A stretch of DNA of 64,000 nt from Lophium mytilinum. Lineage: Eukaryota; Ascomycota; Dothideomycetes; Mytilinidiales; Mytilinidiaceae. The stretch spans positions 312,708 through 376,707 of the forward strand of contig MU004195.1 in NCBI GenBank assembly GCA_010093605.1, in the 5' to 3' direction. This document shows, piece after piece, positions 44,682-54,627 of this stretch (the first letter of the stretch is position 1; each line of letters starts with the position of its first letter). Position numbers and translations under genes: made by a program. The notes under the pieces were generated by a model. That model saw only the letters and a program-made list of their open reading frames with translations. It ran no database searches and was not told where the DNA came from.

Positions 44682-45287
44682 CTACGACCACAAATTGCGC
44701 ACTACTGCTGCCGCCATAAGAACTCCCAGAAGAGTGCGGATCACCCCCAGCACCCGCTCGCTCCCGAAGTACAAATGCGCATTCAAGAGGAGAGAGGGAA
44801 GCAGAACAGCGACAACAACCACCGCAAGCGTCCTGTTTACAGCCACAAAGCCAGCCAACTCGTGCTCCGCAAGCTCCTCTTCTTCCACCACTTCTAGGTA
44901 CTGGCGGAGGGTCTGTGCGATCCGCTCCAACGTCTCCCGGGCAGTCATGCCGTTCCTGATACCATGACCGACGGCGAGGTGGACGCGGAGGTCGAGCGTC
45001 TCCTCGAGGCTGGCGGCGACGGGCTCCAGGTTGTCGAAGTCGCCGGCGGGGTCGTGCGCCAGGTGCCGGAACGCACGGTTTTCGCTCTGCACGAGGAGGG
45101 TGGTGATTAGGGCGTGGAGGTCCGCGATTATGCCCGTCGCGGTCTCATTTTCCACTTCGCGGCAGACGGTGGCGTAGACGGGAGAAGTTCGTCTGAGCTC
45201 CGCGCGCCGCTGCTCGACCACGAAGGCCACGGTGGCGTTCTGTGGCTCGGACGCGGCGGGAGAGGTGGTGCGGGGGGTGTCCGACAT
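44682..45287 (-). CDS. P1: module-A protein with C-terminal membrane hairpin
   Basis: Single exon, 201 aa; start MSDTPRTTSPAASEP. Residues about 17-75 form module A: ATVAFVVEQRRAELRRTSPV, YATVCREVENETATG, LHALITTLLVQSEN. The same pattern appears twice in neighbour P2 and, more diverged, in P4 and P6-P9. After an acidic helix (VVEEEELAEHELAG) come two hydrophobic helices, LAVVVVAVLLPSLLLNAHLYF and VLGVIRTLLGVLMAAAVV, predicting a membrane hairpin with both ends on the same side. This is the only family member in the window with clear transmembrane segments. Function unknown. Minus orientation like P2-P8. A TATA-like TTATAAG lies about 150 bp upstream. Confidence 0.72.
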   Translation of the reverse strand: MSDTPRTTSPAASEPQNATVAFVVEQRRAELRRTSPVYATVCREVENETATGIIADLHALITTLLVQSENRAFRHLAHDPAGDFDNLEPVAASLEETLDLRVHLAVGHGIRNGMTARETLERIAQTLRQYLEVVEEEELAEHELAGFVAVNRTLAVVVVAVLLPSLLLNAHLYFGSERVLGVIRTLLGVLMAAAVVRNLWS

Positions 45288-45977
45288 GTTGGTGGATGTG
45301 GAGGATGTTTGACGCTAGATAGAGGTGTTAATAGGCTTGAAGTGGGTCGAGGACTGAGCCTGCTTGGGGTGATTGTGCAAACACTTACTTTGTGGAGTTG
45401 GTGTTTTGCTGAAGAAGGAAGTTTGGCTGTGCGAGCGGACTTATAAGTAGCGGATGCGAAGCTTTGTCGGCCGCCGAAGAGCCGGTGTGGAGGAGTGAAG
45501 GTGCTAGTGAAGGTGCTTGCTTAGGGCTGAGGAGCTGCAAGTACTGGACTTTGGGCGGCCATTGAGCTACTTCCTATTGATTATTCACGCTTTCACTAAG
45601 CAGCGGCGTCAAGTTGAGCACACTGCTGAAGCGGTGAGGCTGGAGATCGGGCAGTTTCGCAGGTACGCCACATTCACTTCGGCGCTGAGAGGTGGCCAAT
45701 ATAGCTATATGTTGCACTGATACGCCAATCACAAAAGGACGGAGAGATCTTCAATTCAGTGAGTCAAAAGGAGCAGTAATACTAGTCTTGATATCGATAT
45801 GACTATCTAAAAATGAAACAGACGAGAAGAAACATCGAAATAATCCCTGGACCCTGGGAGAACGAGGAACACCCCTAGTCTACCCCGTAGGTGCTCTGAA
45901 AAAACAACAGACAGTGCAATCTACGCTTTCTAAGTCGACCAAAAACATCGGGCCCCTGAGCCGCGAGTGATAGTCGT
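45288..45977. other. intergenic between P1 and P2
   Basis: Holds the P1 promoter. At 45670-45677 there is ACATTCAC followed by a CGGCGCTGAG word, similar to the element upstream of P5-P8 but further from its gene (380 bp). No gene seen. Confidence 0.4.
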
Positions 45978-46445
45978 CTAGTTGCCAGCCAGGAGGTGAT
46001 CGATCAAGGTCCACATATCAGACACAGTGCCAGTAGCCGTGCCGTTTGCTACCTGGTCTGTGACTGTGGCGTACACTGCTGAGGTCCTTTTCAGGTTTAG
46101 GCGACGCTGAATGACAAGGTATGCCATTGTTTGGCCCTTGCTCCACGGTGGTATGGTGGCTGTATCATTATTCTCGGCGTCTGTCGTAGCTGCCTCTGAA
46201 TCTTCTTCCTCCTCTCGTAATGCTCGCTCTCTCAAGCTTGCGTTTTCGTTTTCGACAAGGAGGCGGTCGACCAAGGCGTACAGCTCCCTGAGTGGGTTTC
46301 TTGCTATACCCCGTTCCACTTCTCTGGCGACCGTCGCGTAGGCAGGGTAAGTCTGCCTCAGCTCCTGGCGCCGCTGCTTGACCGCGAAAGCTACTGTCTC
46401 GTTGGCAGGCTCCGAGGAAGAGATGGCGTTGGTGTTGCTCGACAT
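45978..46445 (-). CDS. P2: protein made of two module-A repeats
   Basis: Single exon, 155 aa. Two copies of the same helical module: residues about 17-72 (ETVAFAVKQRRQELRQTYPA, YATVAREVERGIARNP, LYALVDRLLVENEN) and about 104-155 (QTMAYLVIQRRLNLKRTSAV, YATVTDQVANGTATG, MWTLIDHLLAGN). They are joined by an acidic linker (REEEEDSEAATTDAENN). The shared QRRxxLxxTxxxYATV core links it closely to P1, so P1 and P2 are probably a local tandem duplication. No signal peptide, no membrane segment, no known catalytic motif. A TATATATG box lies about 250 bp upstream at 46692, suggesting a leader intron. Confidence 0.72.
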   Translation of the reverse strand: MSSNTNAISSSEPANETVAFAVKQRRQELRQTYPAYATVAREVERGIARNPLRELYALVDRLLVENENASLRERALREEEEDSEAATTDAENNDTATIPPWSKGQTMAYLVIQRRLNLKRTSAVYATVTDQVANGTATGTVSDMWTLIDHLLAGN

Positions 46446-46899
46446 CTTGCGGTTCCAGATGTAAGGCTGGGAGTTTTTAGCGGAAGAGATAGGTCAGGGG
46501 CTCGGCCGTCAAGCGAGCCAAATGAAAGACAAACCTTGAGTACGTGGAGCGGAGTTGATCTGCTGGACAAAAAGAGCTCTGAAGTAAAGCTTCCGGTCCT
46601 TGTGGCTATACGAACGACTGGTGTGGTGGTGCCGTGGAGAGGTAGGCGTCGTTTTGCAAGGAAGATCTGGAGCTGGAACCTCGAGGGCACTTTATATATG
46701 CCGATGTGGATTATTAGATATTCACTGCCTTGGCTGTGTTTACAACATGCCTAGCTATCGGCGCAGACTTCGCGCTATTGGTGAGACTATGAGCCCAGAA
46801 ACCACCTGGCAAGTAGCTATTTGTTCACCTCTTGTTGGTATTACTGTATTACACACCGGTACGTCGACGAATGATCCTTGAGAATCAGGTATATAGCAA

Positions 46900-47690
46900 A
46901 CCTGCAGCACTATAGTAGAAGATTGAATACTCCACGAATCTGCTTGGGGTGTCCCGATCTGCTTTTGGAACTCTAAACACATGTAAGACTTTGGACAGTG
47001 GATATAGGACTTTCGTTTCACTGACCGGAGACTTTCTAACTGGGGCAACCCTTACAGTGGCATCTAGACTGCAAAAGTAGAGGCTGAGAATATCGATTTC
47101 TCACTTGATGCTTTTTAGACCTCCAGACGCGATGATAAACTCCACACTGTGAAAATCAGGCTACCATTTGATTGGGTGGTAACAGTCCAGCTGGGGTACT
47201 CCTGACGGTAGCATCTAGATTGTAAATGAAGGGCTGAGTAGGTCCGTTTATCGCTAATGGGCTTTTGTACCTCTAGGTACAATGTTGAACCCCATACACT
47301 GGAAATCGGGCTACCTTTTGATAGCTTGAAGACGTTGCAGCCGAGGTGCTCCTGAAAGTGGCATGAATGTAGCAAAAGAGAAGCCCGAGTACCTCCATTC
47401 ATTGCTGATACCCATTTCGGATACTAGGTGGATGTTAAACTCCACACAGTGGAAATTGAGCGCCCTTTTGTCCGAGCAAGGACGCTCCAGCGGGGGTACT
47501 CCGGACAGTGGTGTCATGCGAGCAAGAGAGGAGCCTAAGTATATCGGATTACTGCCACTAGGCTTTCAGACCTCCAAATCCCATGAAGTTTCTCCATGCT
47601 GTGAGAATAGGACTTCATTTTGGCTATTTAAAGAGTTGCTGGCGGGGGTACTCCCGACGGTGATGTCCTGCGAGCAAGAGTAGATAGGTT
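46900..47690. repeat. tandem repeat, about 150 bp unit, five copies
   Basis: Anchor words recur at about 47054 (CAGTGGCATCTAGACTGCAA), 47204 (GGTAGCATCTAGATTG), 47355 (AGTGGCATGAATGTAGCAA), 47504 (CAGTGGTGTCATGCGAGCAA) and 47657 (GGTGATGTCCTGCGAGCAA), that is every 149-153 bp. Each is preceded by GGGGTACTCC.GAC and, further left, by AACTCCACAC.GTG.AAAT and CTACC/CCCTTTTG words. A weak sixth copy lies at about 47875-47910. Related single or double copies lie at 56530-56613 and 58695-58970 beside P6/P7 and P7/P8. Noncoding; short frames across it change with each unit. Confidence 0.75.
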
Positions 47691-48106
47691 GAACAACCGT
47701 ATACCTATATATGCTCCGAAGGTGGATTGCTTCCCGGCTTGCCTCCAGTAAAGCTGACCTTCCTCGGGTGCAATCTGCAGGATCAGTTTCCACCGTATTA
47801 TGACCCAGTTTTAAGCACTATGGTTTGCACCAAACTACGCACCATCTTGCTAGACTTTGATGTGATGTCAAAGTACCCCTGACAGCGGCGACGTAGGTCA
47901 ATCAGAGCTGTTGAGATCCGATGAGATTCGTACTCTCTGGACTTTTACTTTTCATCCATGTTCAGATCAAAACACCAGGACACTCAGACACGGGCGAGCA
48001 GGTGTCAGAAACCTCTGTCCATGGGCTTAATATGTATGTACATCGCCGTTCAAACCCGGAATTATGGAGAAACCCTACTAATGCTGCTATTATCTACACA
48101 CGACTC

Positions 48107-48832
48107 CTATCTCCGAGAAATACACACTAGAGTTCGGAACACACACACCAGAGCGAACGTGACCTTGCAGCGCTCCACCTCTTCTCTGCACGCCTCTCCC
48201 ATGGCAGCGAGCACAGTCTGTTCATCTAGCGACAATAGTCTTGCGGCGTATCCGATGCTGTGGACTGCGTCCTGCAGTTGGCTAACTTCGTCGCTCAAAT
48301 CGGAGATTGGACGACGCAAGGCGACACAAGAGACGGTAGTTAGGACGGTGCTAAATTTCAGTCCGTCACCAATAACAGCTGTCTGGACAAGGATGGAAAT
48401 TGTAAGCTTGACGCGCTCGATCTTCGTCTTATGCCGGATCAACCATTGAATGAATAGCTCATGCCAAGCCAGGGAGTTTAGTTCTCTAGTATTCAATTGG
48501 ACTCCTCTTTCTTGCTTATACCTTAGGATTGCGTAATAAGGATCTGCGGCGCTGTGTTCTATCGGAGCTTCTGCGGCCAGCTGGAGTTGGACATCGATAG
48601 GGATTCTTGGAGGCAGCAGCGTTAATTCGGAGAGTTGCGTCAAGTATAGAACCCGATCCATTGTGAGCGACTCGAGAATTCTGTAGAGATTGTAAGTTAG
48701 TTCTGTTGCGCTATTGGAACGGGTGTAGAATTTTACGAGGGCATGGACTTGATGAGGTGTTTGTGGTATATATACGTGCTGTAAGGGGAGGTATCCTGAC
48801 GCAAGCTGGCGGACTAGAACATCAGCAGCCAT
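48107..48832 (-). CDS. P3: diverged member of the module-A family
   Basis: Single exon, 241 aa, start MAADVLVRQLASGYLP. Helical throughout. Residues about 95-135 (ADPYYAILRYKQERGVQLNT, RELNSLAWHELFIQWLIRH) match the second half of module A: a D-P-x-(Y/F) turn, a loop, then a helix ending in a hydrophobic-aromatic pair. Downstream helices (VKLTISILVQTAVIG, LSDEVSQLQDAVHSIGYAAR) are not clearly module B. It shares orientation, size class and surroundings with P1-P8. This is the least certain family assignment, and I recognise no outside homologue. Possible additional exons upstream were not found. Confidence 0.58.
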   Translation of the reverse strand: MAADVLVRQLASGYLPLQHVYIPQTPHQVHALVKFYTRSNSATELTYNLYRILESLTMDRVLYLTQLSELTLLPPRIPIDVQLQLAAEAPIEHSAADPYYAILRYKQERGVQLNTRELNSLAWHELFIQWLIRHKTKIERVKLTISILVQTAVIGDGLKFSTVLTTVSCVALRRPISDLSDEVSQLQDAVHSIGYAARLLSLDEQTVLAAMGEACREEVERCKVTFALVCVFRTLVCISRR

Positions 48833-49042
48833 TCTTTGTACTAGAGGCGGGAGTACAGACAGTTACTTGCGGCGTAAAGTCAGTTTCAGCAATCAGCCAG
48901 AGATGGAAGTTCCACGCGTAAAAAAGATCAGAGTGGAGGGGAAGGTGTTGAGAGCGGTTGATACTGGGCTACAGAAAAGTGGAAGCGTGCGCTTTGGGTG
49001 AGATTACACGTATTCTGCGAGGAGAAAGGTTGGAGATTAGCC

Positions 49043-49360
49043 TTATAGACATAGCGCACAGTCTTGCGTTGTTTTATTTGATCGCGAGGTCGGTGACGGA
49101 GGTGCCAAGCCAACTCCGACCATTTTGATATCGCGAAGCTGGTATACCTGAACACCACTAATCGAGCCCAAAACTAAACGAGGTGATTCAGGTACTATTT
49201 GAGTCGGCTCTTGGGATATTTCCACTTCCTTCCTTCCATAGTTCGCCTTGCTATCTATCACTGCCAGCTGGGACCGTCCCAACAAGCTCTCCGTCACCGC
49301 TAGAATGTATCCGCTCGAGCAACGACGAAGCATATCTACCACAGCTTTAGCAGCACTCAT
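49043..49360 (-). CDS. candidate small ORF between P3 and P4
   Basis: Open frame of 105 codons from MSAAKAVVDMLRRCSSGYIL, with a regular first half (ESLLGRSQLAVIDSK, EVEISQEPTQIVPESPRLVL) and a poorer tail. A GTATAC donor-like site after ISGVQ could splice it to something not found. It lies in line with the P family but matches neither module convincingly. Could be a truncated member or noncoding. Confidence 0.25.
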   Translation of the reverse strand: MSAAKAVVDMLRRCSSGYILAVTESLLGRSQLAVIDSKANYGRKEVEISQEPTQIVPESPRLVLGSISGVQVYQLRDIKMVGVGLAPPSPTSRSNKTTQDCALCL

Positions 49361-49845
49361 AGGTGATGATGTGCGCGGCGATATAGGCCACCTACCAAGG
49401 GCTCTCAGACTTCGCCCGCGTCTTCACCAGTCAAATCATCGAGCACGAGACTGCGCGCGCCAACACCCACCGAACTGTCTTCAGCGGAGCACCTTCGCGG
49501 GACTCTCCAAAATTTACAGGCTCAACATGAAATTTTCCCATCGCGCAAGAACACCAGAACACGGACTATTCACATGGAAAAGGTGTATTCTGTGAGTAGA
49601 AACCCCGCCTTAACCTCCCAATCCTATCTTAAAAATCCGAACCACAGCTGCCTCGACGTTATTATGGTAGTCGGTGTTGTATTTGCCAGTAAAGAGACCA
49701 AGTATCCGTCCAACCCGCTCCTCCAGAACCCGACCCACCCGTAGCCACCAATAACTCCATGACCTCTCATCCCGCTGATCGACACAAACCTACCTGAGGC
49801 CCACAGCCTCTCCTGAACACCTTCCGTGGCAGCGGATCTACTGTC

Positions 49846-50811
49846 TTAACGGCGTGTGGCTCGCGAAGCTTCAGTGACGAAGCCGGGGTTGAACCTTGGA
49901 GGGCGGCCGGAAGGCTTGATGCGTGAGCCGGGTTGGTGTGGAGTCGCAGGGCTCTGTATAGAAAGGGCTCGAGGGTCATCGAGATTGGGACGGCCGCGGT
50001 GGCCAAAGAAAGGCCGAGAAGATCGCCTGGAGCCCGGCAGAGAGCCGCCCTGGAGGTGAGACGGAGTGGTTGGGACGGCGACAACGAGTTCACGATGGGC
50101 CCTCATCGCAGCCGCAACCACCATTTCCTTCGCCGCCACCTGGCCGACACCCTTCTTGATGACCTCTTCGACCACGTTCACGATCTCTGGGTCCAGGCTG
50201 TCCTGGGCGGTGATGTTGGAGTTCGCGTCGTATGTCTGCACGCAGGAAACGACGCGGCGTACGATGACGTCAAGCTTTGCGCCGGTGAAGGCGACAGCGT
50301 CCTGGATATATTTGAGAATCGCCATATCGATGGGCTCTGAGATGGACAGGTAGGCGAAGTTGAAATGATCGACTATCTTCTGGTGCTCGGCCCAGTACGC
50401 GGCGTAGTCTCGATCGCTGACCCGCTCACCCAGTGTCACAAGAGCAGCCAACTGAGCGTGACGAGCTGAGTGACTCTTCACGTCTTCCCAGGCTCGCGCA
50501 ACTGCCTGAACGACGTTCTGATTGACAGGACCAGCCTTCTCATAGCCTGGATAGGCGCGGTGAAGCGGAGTCGGAGCGCTACGGGCGGGCTTGACTGTAG
50601 ACGTGTTCGATTCGGAGTCAGAAATGTCATCGACAGGAGAAGTATCAGAGTCAGGGCCCAGGCTGGCTTCGAGATCGTAGCCACCCTCCAGACCAATGAC
50701 CCGGAGCATTGAGGCGATCATCCGTAAGTAATACTCCTGTTTCAAACTGTTAGCCCTGAAGTAAGAACCCAAAACACCTTGCAATAAGCTTACCATTTCG
50801 TTGGACTTCAT
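49846..50811 (-). CDS. P4: module A + module B protein
   Basis: Exons complement(50794..50811, 49846..50736), 302 aa; MKSNEM|EYYLRM with GTAAGC donor, GCTAACA branch and CAG acceptor. The 57-nt intron is in frame and has no stop, so a retained form would add 19 residues. Module A lies at about 77-136 (VNQNVVQAVARAWEDVKSHS, YAAYWAEHQKIVDHFNF). Module B-like helices lie at about 140-220 (AILKYIQDAVAFTGAKLDVI, VRRVVSCVQTYDANS, DPEIVNVVEEVIKKG), lacking the Trp of other B modules. The acidic/Ser segment before A (PVDDISDSESNTSTV) and the basic Pro-rich tail (RPPRFNPGFVTEASRATRR) look disordered. No Gly/Asn-rich N terminus, unlike P5-P7. A likely 5'UTR intron lies upstream at about 50900-50955. 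Confidence 0.7.
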   Translation of the reverse strand: MKSNEMVSLLQGVLGSYFRANSLKQEYYLRMIASMLRVIGLEGGYDLEASLGPDSDTSPVDDISDSESNTSTVKPARSAPTPLHRAYPGYEKAGPVNQNVVQAVARAWEDVKSHSARHAQLAALVTLGERVSDRDYAAYWAEHQKIVDHFNFAYLSISEPIDMAILKYIQDAVAFTGAKLDVIVRRVVSCVQTYDANSNITAQDSLDPEIVNVVEEVIKKGVGQVAAKEMVVAAAMRAHRELVVAVPTTPSHLQGGSLPGSRRSSRPFFGHRGRPNLDDPRALSIQSPATPHQPGSRIKPSGRPPRFNPGFVTEASRATRR

Positions 50812-52253
50812 GATGCAATAACAAGAAAGAAGATCTTCTGTTGAATTTCGACGTTGATCTTGACCGAGGTGCCAATGATATCCGAGATCAAGTCGAAAGC
50901 TATAAGATCTTGCGTTAGATATCGTCCATATGAAGTAGAACCGGGGCTTGCATACCAGTGGAAGAGTTCACGAAAATTAGAGCTAGTTTGCAGTGCCGAA
51001 AGATTGATCTTTGCTTGATGTGATATAATCAGAACAGCGGATTGATTTGGAAAGATATAGGCTGTAGATCGGGGGGGAGGCTTCCTTAAGTGCCGCAGAC
51101 GATGCAGATTTCCAGGACTCCAGAAGCCGTCATGCGGGCGGCGCGCAAGTGAAGGCTCGAGGGTGAAGGTGTCGCGCGCCATCCAGCAGCGGTTGCAAGT
51201 TGCCAATCTTGCGGTGTGGAACGGATATTTGCGGGTCACGTTGATATCTTTACTCGGCGACTGTTGTTCTCCACTCCCATTGGGTCAGCAGGCCTTGAAT
51301 AGCTGATACTCTTGTTCTTCCGGCCGGTCATGATCGGACAATTGGTCCAAGAGCGTGATGAAGGTCTGTGACTGAGTCTTGACGTACCTACGCGAACATA
51401 TCATATATAGGGGCATACGATAGCCCTTCAGGCGCAAGAAGCATAACATTCGGCTTGATCCGAACTGACGTGGAAGCAAGCCAAATAGTGGCTATTGAGT
51501 TCGTACATATTGTCAGCAATGCACTGTAGGTCGAAGCCCTAACCTAATTTATAGCTATACATACCAATGATACCCTTTGGACTCGCGCTACCTTTGACTT
51601 AAGCTGTTCATTCACTCTTCCCCAATGGCATCGTGCAACGCTCCGCAACCCCGATGCATACCTAACTCTAGCACCGTTCAAGGTCACAGGTTTGGGCAAA
51701 CAGACATCTCACTCCCCGGGTTCTACTTTTGCTCGCTCGACCTGACTGTGAGGTGTACCCAGCTAGCATATCTTCAATTAGTCAAACAGTAGCACTGTGG
51801 CTACCACTCCAGGCTCGCATATTGAAATACCGTGAAGAAACGCAAGGGTCGCTCAATATTGTGGTCAAATATAGCGTCATGACAAGTTGTTATCATATCG
51901 CAATTTCGTTCCATTAGTCGTACTAGCACAGTTCACAATATTGCTGACGGTTTGATGTATATACAAGTAACCGTTCCATTAAGCCACTCCATTAAGCTGC
52001 AAGAGAAATCGCTACCGACAGCCACCAAACTCCGCCCCAGGTTTGCAAAGAGGTCAGAAACTACAGCTATGTGAAGGGACACCACAAAATGGAAGCTTCA
52101 TGGATACTGGGCCTATCGGCTGACCTTCAGCCCTTCCTTCCCCTAGCGACATCTAATCAAACGCCCATTAGACTTGATTCATTCTCGGGGCTGTGTGGAA
52201 GCAGTATTCTACTGCTAGGAAAGAAAGACAGCAGACTTGGTCTAGCGAACCGC
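50812..52253. other. intergenic between P4 and P5
   Basis: About 1.4 kb. The first 150 bp hold the P4 leader with a probable intron (GTATGC donor, TCTAAC branch, TTATAG acceptor). No other gene. A 321-codon plus-strand frame starting at 52071 runs almost wholly antisense to P5 and is its shadow. Confidence 0.45.
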
Positions 52254-53629
52254 CTATGGGCAGACCTTTTTGGCTGCCCCCCAAACCATTCTCCGGATCT
52301 CTCCCTCCTTGAAGGAATTCTTAGCACCCCAGTTGATAAGCTGTGTAATCAAAGAATGATCAGAATTCTGGGCAACACCATCGATTGGTCGCCCCGTAGG
52401 CCACATTGCAGCAAAAGTGATGCGACGGACGGCCGTCTCAAGGCTTGCCCCCTCCTTGATGATCTTCTGGATGTGCGCCTCAACCATTCGAACGACGAAC
52501 CTCCGGTCCTCTTCAGCCTTCGCAGCCGCTCGGAAATCATTCTCCATATGCTTGTTATTCATCGCAGAGACGCGGGGGTTGCCAGGAGCGGGATGGCCCA
52601 ACTCCTGACGCAGAACTTGCTTAGATGTACCGTTGGCACGGAGCGGAGATTTCGAAACCTGGTCGTGGGCCTTTTGCGACGGGTCCTGCGAGTTTTCCCC
52701 CTTCTTAGATTGGAATGGAAGATATCTGGCCGGCGCATTCGCGATCAGAGTCCGGACCTCGTTCAGGTCTATACAGCCCTCTTTGCACCACTTCAGGATG
52801 TCCACGATGACTGGATTACGATGAGAATCATTATTCGGATTCATCCAGGCCGTGTCCCAGCGAGTAGCAGTCTCCTGGATTGCGTGCGTGATTTCGTCAT
52901 GCGTGAAGCCCCTCTCGATGCATATCGTGATGTAGATACGGATTGCCTGTTCGATGAGTTTGATCTCAGGTTCAGTCAAGTTATGAAGGGCTGCCTTCCC
53001 CCGATCCTGCATAATCTTCTCGGTGTCCTCTTCTGATAGAGAACGCCAAGCCATTCTCACAACGTGAGCGATGACAGTTTCCGTGTGCGATTCTGGACGG
53101 GGTTCAAGCTTCGGAGCAACGACGAGAGGTTGGCCTACAGATGGAGCCCCACCGCGCTGCTGCTGATTGGGAGCATTCATGGCACGGATGATGCTCTGCG
53201 CTTGCTGCTGCTGAAGCTCTTCGACATCTTTGGGGCCAGGAAAGGTGCCTGTACGGTCTCCCATGTAGTAGATGTTCTGAGTGCCAATACTGAGTGCACC
53301 TGAAGTAGAAGTGTTGTGGGAATGACTGTCTTGGTTGCCATGTCCTGCGTGAAGGTGGCCTGGACCGGACAGCAAATTCTCTGGTGATCCAAAGGCTGGG
53401 TTTTGCTGCGTACCATGGCCTGATTGAATGATAGAAGGGCGTGCGTCGTAGTTCGGGCTCTGCCAATGATTGCGGTGATCGGGTATAGTGCCATCACCAT
53501 TGTAGGCTGAGCCGGTGACAGGCACTCGACGAGCAGACATGCCTGTGGGAAGCTGGTTTGTAGACTAGGAGTGCTTTGTTAGTTCCAGAAGAATCAGCGT
53601 CAAAGATGAAAAGGGCGAGGTCTTACCAT
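52254..53629 (-). CDS. P5: amyloid-like N terminus with two module-B repeats
   Basis: Exons complement(53627..53629, 52254..53564), 437 aa; the first exon is the ATG alone (donor GTAAGA, CTAAC branch, CTAG acceptor). N terminus M|STNQLPTG parallels P6 and P8. Then comes TIPDHRNHWQSPNYDARPS (paralogous to P8) and a Gly/His/Asn/Gln tract (GHGTQQNPAFG, GHGNQDSHSHN, IGTQNIYYMG; about 48-102). A Gln-rich linker follows. Module A is reduced (VVRMAWRSLSEED). Module B1 lies at about 199-282 (AIRIYITICIERGFTHDEIT, TRWDTAWMNPNNDSHRNPVI, VDILKWCKEG) and B2 at about 350-437 (MVEAHIQKIIKEGASLETAV, TQLINWGAKNSFKEGEIRRM). No enzyme motif. Start at the inner Met (MSARRVPVTG) is possible, but conservation of STNQL with paralogues favours the spliced ATG. 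Confidence 0.78.
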
Positions 53630-53836
53630 TACGGCTCTCCTTAGTTGCGTGGATACTATGATGGTGTTTGTCGGAGAAAACAAGCTGATAGGGGCTTTGT
53701 GGTTGCTTTGCTGACTAGTGGTGTGGTAACAAGGAATGGTGTGGTGATATTATGAGTAGAGGTGGTGGAGAGGGTGCTTTATATGATGAAGAAGAGATTT
53801 CATCTTGCTGGGGAGGGAGTTTCGAGCCCTGCTGAA

Positions 53837-53862
53837 ACATTCACAGGAACTCGCCGCCTGTG
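53837..53862 (-). promoter_or_regulatory. shared ACATTCAC promoter element, P5
   Basis: ACATTCAC followed at once by AGGAACTCGCCGCCTG, 208 bp upstream of the P5 ATG. Closely similar strings stand upstream of P6, P7 and P8 in the same orientation relative to the gene. A TATA-like word (minus ATATAAA, 53778-53784) lies between it and the ATG. Confidence 0.5.
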
Positions 53863-54627
53863 TTTGTGCTTTCAAGTAGTAAGCGTGAATCCTCAACTCC
53901 TTACGCGCAGAGTGACTGGCACGCTCACCTGCCCATTGGCTCACTCAGCTCAGTCCATGAATCTATAACAACTACATTACGAGGAACTCGCTTCGCTTTT
54001 GATTGCAGCGTGGTAGTTAAACTCTTTGATTGGGGGTTTCGCTCATAATTACATTAAATTAGCCGTTTGTAGTAAAGCATTAGGGCAGAATGGCCCGTTA
54101 ACTTCACGATCAATTGGACGGATTAGTAGAGTCCCCACCATAACTTCGAATGGAGCATAGGTAGATATATCAGATAGGGGAAGAAAATGTGGATTCAATG
54201 GTTCAAGGATTGAAATGGGCTTCCACCAACGGACTGGTAGTTAAAATTGTGGTTGAGCAATCCCACCATTTAACGGAATGCGGTTTTTACGGCTCACGCT
54301 TCTAGCTTATCATTGATTCCCGAAAGTCTAGCAGGTTGTTGATAAATGCTCCATTGTTTTGGGTGACGACAAGATAGGCTGATCGGAAAAACTCAATTTC
54401 GTTCCGATGCGTGTCTATCTAGAGCCAAACCTCCCACCCAGAGGTCTGAAGCCTCGCCAGGTTACCCAAGTCAGTGGTATGCAATGGGACTCAAAGTTCC
54501 ATCAGGACACTAGTTACCATCTCAGGCCCCATGAGAGAAAGCTGTGTACACCCCGGCTTCCTCTTCTAACTATCGAACCCATTCAATCAGAAGCACTTGT
54601 CACACGGTCCCTCTACCTCAATTGAAC

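Noticed and set aside
52071-53036. 321-codon plus-strand open frame
   Set aside because: It is antisense to P5 over nearly all its length; P5 has paralogues, conserved modules and splice logic, the antisense frame none.
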